Origin: Paraescarpia echinospica
Taxonomy: Eukaryota > Annelida > Polychaeta > Sabellida > Siboglinidae
Direction: 5' to 3'
Length of the DNA: 64,000 bases
Assembly: GCA_020002185.1 (NCBI GenBank)
Contig: CM034535.1
Location: forward strand, 66,664,484 to 66,728,483
The first letter of the stretch is position 1. Each line of letters starts with the position of its first letter. This document shows, piece after piece, positions 12,201 through 21,200 of this stretch. Both the position numbers and the translations under genes were made by a program. Below the pieces are notes generated by a model. That model saw only the letters and a list, made by a program, of their open reading frames with translations. It did not search any database and was not told where the DNA came from.

Positions 12201-15200
12201 TTCCACTGTCACAAAGTGGTTTGCGTAGAATTTAATCAGGCTTTAGAACAGTGGTTTTGTATACAAAGTATGGTTGATGGGATGGTGCTGCCATCTCTGG
12301 TATGTATTGTCGCGGAGGTATACGCTGGTGCCCTCTGGCGATTAAGGCGTGTAACGTTTTAACTGCCGACGAGTCAGATTTAATTTATTTCATTTGTAGC
12401 GTACACTACTAATTCTACGGTTAGGTATACCAAATTTGGTACCAGTAGAAATTATTTAACATGACTGGTAATATGGTGACCTTTCAAACTACTTATGTTG
12501 TGGTTATAAGAAGATTATATTATGAACTTATAAAAGTTGTTTACAGAAATGTAAGTGTGAAAAACACTAGGGTCACACCTAGCTTATGAATAGAGTGCGT
12601 GTTTTATTAAAATTATGGATTAATTCTTGAGAGTTGGAACGTACGATGAATATTGTGGTATCCGGCTCGATACAGGGAATCCAGTGATATTAATTATGTA
12701 AGTAATTCACGTAAGTTAAAGATTGAATGAACACTTATATAGCCATACGTTTAGCTCGCAAAATCTATTTTAAACTCAGCGAGTTGAATGGATTGCTTCG
12801 AAGTGTGAATGGTTTCGGGAGCCAGTTTTTGAAGCGACTTTAATTTGTATTAAGTGTTGTAATTGGTCAGACTAACTTCCGGCCATGAAGCTATATAAGG
12901 GCAGGACGGCCATTTGAGGCCAGACGAACATTTGAGCAGAAGAAAGTGTTGCACTCTCGTCTCCAGGAATTGGGCTGAAACGTGTGTCCGCCCAACGCCT
13001 GTAGTAAATACTTCTACGATTTCAACAGTACTGATTAGTTGTGAGACGCTGCACTTCTCACGCGTTGAAGAAGACTGAGCGATAACCGACTGCAGTTCCG
13101 TTTTGATGTGATCTTCGAATGCAAGGCCACCACCGTTTCGTCTGCTAGCTGTCATAACACAGACTCCGTGACAGACCTCCTCGACATCGCCGAAGTCGTG
13201 ACATCGTTTCCGTGTTGTCGCCTGGTGATTCACGTGGGATCGACAAAGCAAATCTACCGTCTACTTGATCGCCCGAGTCGCCTGCTTTCATCTACATGAA
13301 TTCGTTCGCCGAGCTTCGTCCTGACATCTCGCCGAACGCGACCGATGCGAACGTTGACATTCACACATCACGAGACATTCATTGGTTACAGTTCATAGAC
13401 TTTACAATGGTGTATACCCGTCTTCATGTAAGTGACCAGCTGTTTAAATTGTCTTCCATGTAATTTCGTATTTGGATGCATACTCGTCGAGTACAATGTA
13501 TGGTGTTATAAATATAATGTCATAGCAGAGTAACCGTTGGCCAACTATCACTGAACCGCTTTTGTTTATTGTTGATGTATTAAATGGGAATGCCAGTTGG
13601 CTTCTCGTACATACATATCTGATGTCACGTTGTCTCTCGTTCACTCCGAATCCTAGTGCACCTGAACCTATAACTTGCTATGTCAAATCGGATACCGCCA
13701 ATTTATTAATTTAATAATACTTACACTCGATTTTGTGACATCCACCACCAGCCACAGTGACCCAAGCCTCTGCCAGTGACCAATTACAGATTAGTCACAC
13801 TTTCACCAGCCAGCCACAGTGAGGTGTGACAGATGTTGTGGGAAAAGGGATTAGTTAAACAAAAGGACTGGAAGCCTGCTAGATCTGCTGCTATAGTAGA
13901 CCATTTAGTTAGCAAATTTAGCATTTTAAGGGACCTTTGGAGCCCTTAGAATGATTCGATCAAATACAGATTTATTGTGTCCAGTGGCACTACCACATGA
14001 AATGTCTATACAAAATTAGAGAAAAAGTTACTTAAGAGTTTTTGAAAAAATAGGCAAAATGTTACATTTTTACCAGTTTTTGGGTCCTTGGTGGCCCTAG
14101 GGAGGCCTTAGAATGATTCAATCAAATACAGATTTCTCGTGCATAGTGGCAGTGCAAAATTAGAGAAAAAGTTGCTGGACGGTTTCTGAGATACGGCAGC
14201 TAACAGCGGACGCAGAGTGATGGCAACAGTCCCTTGGACCTTCGGCCAAAGGACTAAAAATGCTTCTGCTTGGTGCGAAAATGTTAAAATGACTTGTGGA
14301 GAAACTACTTCTAACACATATGATAAGTTTCTAAACACCATTCTGGCATGTGTCGTCAAATTGTGAAAACAATATACTTGAGTAATGGGTGACGTATGTA
14401 AGTATTAAGGAAAGCAATGTGTTCTCACCGCTTTACCCTCATCCTCCACAGCCTCTTCATGTTCACACTCTTCTTCTGCATCTTCAAACTCGTTGTGTTC
14501 ACCTTCCACCTCGCCTCCATTAGTACTTTCTCCTTCCTGTTGTGCTGGGTTCTCTGCAACAAACCACTCCGGCGATGTACGAACAAACCTGTAAGTTATG
14601 TATTCGTGTCTTCTACTACAACAATGTCTGTAGTCAGCAGGTAGACCAAACATTACAAAATAAGGAAGAGATGATCACTTCTAAACAAACTGTTTCAAGA
14701 ATGAAAGGCCAGTAATACCACAATTTTTATGTGCAATGCAGAATAATGTACAGACACAGATCTAAATACATTATTGTGCATATATTGTAGGTGGCTAGAT
14801 TAACATGTTCCCAGGCTGACTGCCATGGAGTGCCTGCGTATATTGCAGCCTTATTTCCACATACTACCTAGTAGTGCTGGTTCGATACCAGAATTCTTCG
14901 ATACCGATCGATACCAGAATTTTTTTCGATACTCGATACCTACGTTGTAAGTCTAATTCATATACAGTATAGAACCCAATAGAAACACACTATCCATCTA
15001 GACTAATGGCATAGAAGTACACACTGTTTTTCATCAGAGAAACATGTATAAAAGTAGATTTTTCATGAATTAATGCATGCTAGACATAACTGATGTCAAT
15101 ATTATTGCTAGTGCCTACTTGCATATGCTTGATAGGTCATTCATAGTGTGTGTATGTGCCTTTAGCTGCAACATGTTGCATTCTTGTCATGTGTCGATGT

Positions 15201-18200
15201 TGCATCAGTCAGTCTGGTAGATGTGCACTGCTGAATGTGTGTTTGAAAAAGTGTTGCCTGGTACCACTTTTGAGAAACAAATAGTCGTGCACCAAAGTCT
15301 TAGCACACGCTCTGAGCGTCTACTGGGAACTATAGTAGTCTATACGGTACACCTATTCAATTTTCAACATAACCATTGATACATACTAATTGATATAGTT
15401 ATGCAAACAACGATTAATATGCAATTTTCATTTTATTTCAATAACCAAATAACAGTTGTAAATTGTAATTGTTTAATTCTAATTTATTAATGTTGTAAAA
15501 GTAATTGTAATGTAACATTAAAACAATACACTATTACAGACAATAGCAAAAAAATACCTAGTAATAATACATTATTTTATTATTATTACTAGCATTTCTA
15601 TAGCGCCATATCTCCGGGACCAGCCCGTTCATAGGCGCGTACGCACATTATAAGACATACATGGAAACAAATGTAAAAATATATATGTATAAAGATGCCG
15701 GTAAATGTAATAATTATTAAGATTTACAAGATTGTATATATATAATGTGACCAACATACATGACATATTTGCACAAATATTAATATAATTAAGAAAGAGA
15801 ATATACATTATGATATATAAAATTGTATTGTACACGAATTTCGCCTAGCACACGAGTACGAGAATGCTTAATCCTTTGGTTTTGGGGCGCCACTGAGCTC
15901 GGATTGTCTGAGGATATTGGTGCTTAAGAAGTTATTTATTATTATTATTAAAAGATAAATAACAATAAATTAATTAGAATACATTATATAATAGAAATAA
16001 ATTAATTGATTAAATACATATTCATAAAAAAGTGTCCTACAGCACAGTTCCTCAGTCAATGTATGCCTGCTTAAATAGATACGTTTTAAGGCAAGTTCTG
16101 AATTTATCCAGTCTCTATTTGACGAACGTTTATTGGTAGAGCGTTCCAGAGCGTAGGTCCAGACACGGAGAAAACTCGTCTGCCGTAGCGTTCTAAGTTG
16201 TAGATCAGCAGATCGGAGGTTGTCGCTCGATGCGGTCAACCGCAACAGCGGCTTCTCCATCCCGCGTTCCACTCAAGTCAACATACAATTGGGCGTCATC
16301 TGCATAAAGATCAGACCTGGGGCCGAAGTACTCGGTACTCATGTACTCGAGTACATTTTTGAAGTACTCGTACTCGTACTCATGATACTTATGGGTCATG
16401 GACTCGTACTCATTGTACTCAGATTTTACAAGTACATTACGAGTACATCTGAGTACTTTCTCAATATGTACAGGGGGAAATAAATATATTTGATTATAAA
16501 ATGAGATTTTCCTTAAATATTTAAATGTTCAATTATTTTTTAAATACTTCGTTATTTCTGATAGTATACAACCTTACCATCCCTACACATCCTCATTCTC
16601 TGATAACATTGACTATGATACCCAAACATGGCAACAGGCAGCACCTTTTTCCAGTCAGAAACACCCTGTTAAGCAAACAATAATTGTAGGCTAGCAGTTC
16701 AGGCCATAAACCTGTTTGTTTAATTAAGCCATAGAGTCAATTAGCAGTTAACCCACCAGTTAGACAGGAAATGCCTTTGATGTAGTATGGAGACCATGCC
16801 ACTTGGCATTGGCTGACAGTGCTAACTGCTAAGAACAAGAACTGCCAGTCTTCCTCTGTAGAAGTAAGGTGGCTCAAGTCAGACTGTCTCCTACACTAGT
16901 ATAATCCCATGCCAGCAGCCTGGCTAAAAAGTACAAAGGGGATGCTGAGCCTGTTATGTGGACATGTGCTAACCCTCTCAACAACTAGTAGTCTACGATC
17001 AGAAAATATAAATTGCAAACTTATAACGTCAGCAGATGAACGTGAGGTGAACGAATACCTCAGTCAGCCATGTACAGATTGAAGAAGAAGAAGGTAAGTT
17101 CTTATATAGCGCAGTATCCAGACCTCAGGACAGCTCAAAGCGCTTAACACTTTACTCCCTGGCAGACCTGTTCACTTGAACACCATCTCGACTTCTCTAG
17201 GAAGCATCCAGAGAAGTCGAGTGACCTCACAGTGACCCACTGCAGTTCTGAGTTTTCCAACTCTGGCTCAGTTGGTCCCTCACCATCTCAGCATGCCAGC
17301 CTCATCAGCCCCAGTTGAAAGGGTATTTAGCATAGCGGAGAAAGTATTCTGCCCTGAACAGTGCAGCCTGAAAGACTCAACCTGTGAACAACTCATGTTC
17401 ATTCGGTGCAATGGCAAATAGATGATAAGATCATAGGATGCCACTTAAATGAATGCCAATGAAGTTAATTTCATTGTTGATGAAATAGAGGGTTTTTAGT
17501 TTTCCTCATAACAAATTTATCAACTGCCATTACATATTCACTTGTGCTGAGTTATATAAATTAGATTAATTAATAATTTAAAAATACTTTATTATTTAAT
17601 ATTTATATTTGTTTAATGTACTCGTACTTTTACTCGTACTCATGAGAATGTACTCGTACTTGTACTCGCACTCAGCTTTTAGCAATGTACTCGTATTCGT
17701 CCATCATCAAAGTACTCGTACTTGTACTCATATAAAAATGTACTCGGCCCCAGGTCTGATAAAGATGGTATTGCAGCTTGTGCCTTCTGAAGATAGCACC
17801 CAATGGCAGAGTGTATATGGAGAAGAGAATTGGGCCCAGCAGACCCCAGTGGGATGCCAGATTCGAGCAATGTTCCATTTGAGTTGTGGCCACTAATGCA
17901 CACTGACCGAGTCCGGTTCGACAGGTATGACTCCAGCCATTTCAGTGCGATGCCTTCAATGCCTATGCTGTGCAGCTGGTTGATTAATATCGAGTGGTCA
18001 ACAGTATCAAACGCCGCACTCATATCGAGCAGCACTGCCAGCACACCTTTCCTTTTGTCAAGGGAATGGAGATGGTCATTCTGAATGCGCACCAGTGCTG
18101 TTTCAGTGCTGTGATGTTGTCTGTACGCACTTTGGAAAATGTCCATCAAATTGTTGTTGTGGCGCTCCAGTAACTTTGAAACAAATGACAAGTTCGATAT

Positions 18201-21200
18201 AGGCCGGTAGTTGTTTATCGAGTCTGAATCAAGGTTTGGTTTCTTTAATAGTGGTGTGATCACAGCATGTTTGAATTTGGCCGGCATGGACCCCGACTCG
18301 AGCGACATGTTGATGATTGTAGCTAATGTCGGTGCAAGAATGTCAATGTTGGTTTTCATGAGTGAGGTAGGAAGTGGATCGAGCGCGCTTGATTTTGTTG
18401 GACACTTCCTTACCAAAGAGAGAACGCCGTCTGTGGTGATGCCGTAAAACCCATTGACTGTGCAAGACTGCCCATAATGCACGTACTCAGCGTTGACAGT
18501 TTGCAGGCGTCTACTCACTAACTGGCTGTGAATGTCTAACACTTTGCGTGTGAAGTGCACGAGTAAGTCATCTGCCAGTTGTGCTATACCAGACACAAGA
18601 CTGGGCTGTTTTGGAGTAGTTTTTCTCTTCATCAAGTCATCCATGATCCTGAACAGTGCCTTGTTGTTACGTGCACATTCATCAATTTTTGTTGTGTAGA
18701 ATTTGGCTTTCACAGACTGTATTTGCTGTTTGTAAGTTTCACGCTGTCCAGTGTAGATGTCTCGGTGAATCTGGAGCTTTGTCAGTCTCCATTTCCGTTC
18801 TGCTTGTCGGAGCTTTCGCTTAGCAAGCGATAATTCCACTGTTGGCCAAGGCGTGTTGGGGAGCACAATAATTGACCATGTGATCAACGGAGCATGGCTG
18901 TCTAACAGTTCTTGCAAGGAAGTGTCATACCGTTGCGACAAGTCTGCAATGTTGTTACACGGGCGTGTTGCCAGGTGTGAAAGTTCGAAATCTGATCTGA
19001 AATTCGTGGGATTAATCGCAACATATTTTCAATAAGAAACCCGCTTCTTTGTTCGGTTCGGCTTTGGTGCTTGGAGCAGGCAGTGTACAGTGTGGTGATC
19101 GGTGAGCAGGGATCCCACTGTCACTGATGTCAGAACGCTTCCTGACGATGGTGAAATTACTAGGTCCAAAATATTGCCGATGGTGTGTGTTGGATCACGA
19201 ACATGTTGCTGCAAGTTGGTGATGTGCAGGAGATCAGAGAAGTCGTTTGAGTCTTTATTTCCGGCCATTCTATAGTGGATGTTAAAATCGCCCACGATAA
19301 TTAGTCCAGTCAACTGTGCTGTGAAAAGTTCCAGGAGATTGGTGAACTCGGCCATAAACGTTTTGAAAGAAACACCGCCTCGGCCTATGGATGGAGGTCT
19401 GTAAATGAGTAATAACCTGATAACACTTGATGGTGTAGCAAACACCACCTCGAGGCACTGGAAGGACAATGCTGGCCAGTGTCGCGATAAGATCATGTTG
19501 ATACACGACTTGTATAAAACACCGATTCCCCCACCTCGTCGGTCGGGCCGAGGTTGGTGGACGAAGTTGTATCCACCCAGGGTCAACTTGCTGGTGTTTG
19601 GGATGTCCTTAAGGTCATCTGTCAGCCATGTCTTTGTAAGCGCGATGATGTCAAGATCATGTTCGTGGATATAATCGGTAATGAAATAAGTTTTGTTCCT
19701 GATGGATCTTGCATTTAGCAGAACAAGGTTTGTGCAGTTGCAAGGATTGTATGGTAATGTCAGAGTAATGACGTTGTCACGTCGAGGTACAGGCTTAATG
19801 GGAGTTGTTGGTCGCGCTGGCAAAAGTACACGTATCGGTCGTTGTTTGCGTGCACCCCCACAACAACCTCGATGGGTGGGCCGATGGAGTGCCACCCCCG
19901 CTTCACAAGCAGCTCTCCAGGCAGCATTGTTGAGCGGAATGTGACTGCGACCGCTGGGCTGTAACCGATACAGGCAGTCTTGGGTCATGCTGGGCGTGTA
20001 AACAATGTTCTCTTTGTCCGGATTACACATGACCGATCACAAGCTTGTCAATGTCACACAGGTGCAATCGCAAATGTAAAATGTAAGTCGGTTAAAATAG
20101 TAAATGTCACAAAACAGTTGATAACACCATTTAGTCCAGTGTCCTCTTAGTGTATTCACAAAATATATATACAAACTTGAGTGCTGTAGATTGGCTAGAA
20201 CTGGTAAAATCCTCAATATATCCAGATAGCATCTATAGGTGCAGCCAAATAGGCGCAGACCACATTTGACCAGTGAGATAAATAAAACTGGTAGTCACAT
20301 TGCGTATGTCACTTCTTGACGCTGTCGCCGCAGTAGACTCTGCAACCGTTGGCGATTCACTTTGACTGTAACTACTACTAAATGTCCATTGCTTGGTTTC
20401 TGACAACAATTTTGATGAAACACGTCGTTCTCGTTGACGTTGTTACTGTTACTGTTAGTCAGTGTTACCACGACTTCCTTAAATCATCATGTTTTGGTAG
20501 TCTCTTGGATGATGGACAGTGACATGGTTCGTCAAATTCGATGTATTTCCCCCACTAGTTTGGGGGAGCGTTTCTGGCATAGTAGACAGTCTACAGTGTT
20601 TCCGTATTTGTAAAACAAAACTGCCAAATTGGCGATGTGCGTTTTGACATTTTGTCGTTCATCTTGGTTGAGCGAGTACGGCAAACGGTGGCGACATCAA
20701 ACAGCAAAACATAGCGCCACCAAACGGAACCTGGGTAAACGAGTCTAGTGTGTCACGCTTGAATACTTATTTATATTATTATTATATTAAACTAGATTCA
20801 TGAATACTAATGTGTGCAATAAACACTCTATAAAATTACTGGAATGTTATGTGTTTTTGGTACGCTGTAAAGTGGGCAAGGTAAAGTGGTGAAGCAAACG
20901 GTAGTGCCACCCAACGTCGTATCGAGGCTTGAATAATCGAGACTAAGCTGAGATCGCACTCAAATAATTATTTATGTACAAACTTTTTTGGAAACTGACT
21001 CCACAATAAAGCTTTATAAAACCACTGAGACGTTACGTTTTATTATGTTTTTTTAAAAAGAGCCACGCCTAAGCGGCCTAATACATACAACATAGTCAAC
21101 CCTGTCAAGTTAGGAAGCGAAGCCCGCAGCGGAGTAGCCGTACTTTCCGTACATCCGGTCGTAACTTCGTCTTCAAAAACGATGTTAGGTCTTCTCATCG

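Larger units (their letters stand above)
10730..14255 (-). mobile_element. Palindromic-end repeat (copy in gene A intron)
   Basis: On the minus strand the element runs from AGTCCTTTGGCCGAAGGTCC (hairpin-forming with CCAAGGGACT) to a second end holding AGTCCAAAGGACT and GGGCC-CACTT-GGCCC, also palindromic. ATTTTT flanks both ends. Copies with the same ends lie at 48056-53078, and left ends at 25993 and 62853. About 400 bp at the second end is nearly identical to 52665-53078. The solo LTR at 12207-13740 is inserted in it. No long reading frame is visible, so it is called a non-autonomous repeat of unassigned class. Confidence 0.7.
16312..17758. mobile_element. hAT element with perfect 8-bp target duplication, nested in the LINE
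   Basis: Perfect 15-bp inverted ends CAGACCTGGGGCCGA and TCGGCCCCAGGTCTG are flanked by ATAAAGAT at 16304-16311 and 17759-17766. Removing the element restores the L-Y-A-D-D reverse transcriptase motif. Both subterminal regions consist of many copies of GTACTCG/CGAGTAC. The interior holds a short hAT transposase remnant (17293-17421), so it is an internally deleted, non-autonomous derivative. Confidence 0.95.
15590..20720 (-). mobile_element. L2/CR1-like non-LTR retrotransposon, decayed
   Basis: The minus strand carries an endonuclease then a reverse transcriptase frame, and a 3' tail with ATT repeats (about 15935-15955 on the plus strand). It is inserted within the hAT element 14872-21361. 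It is disrupted by an in-frame stop, a frameshift, an inserted hAT element at 16312-17758 and a deletion of most of the thumb region: after Y-A-D-D and about 25 residues (16310-16205) the sequence resumes directly at the C-terminal end (about 16270-15990). The exact 5' and 3' ends are estimates from comparison with the related hAT element at 40529. Confidence 0.85.

Noticed and set aside
12850..13251. 133-residue minus-strand frame and overlapping plus-strand frame
   Set aside because: They lie wholly inside the solo LTR in a GC-richer patch and have no recognisable domain.
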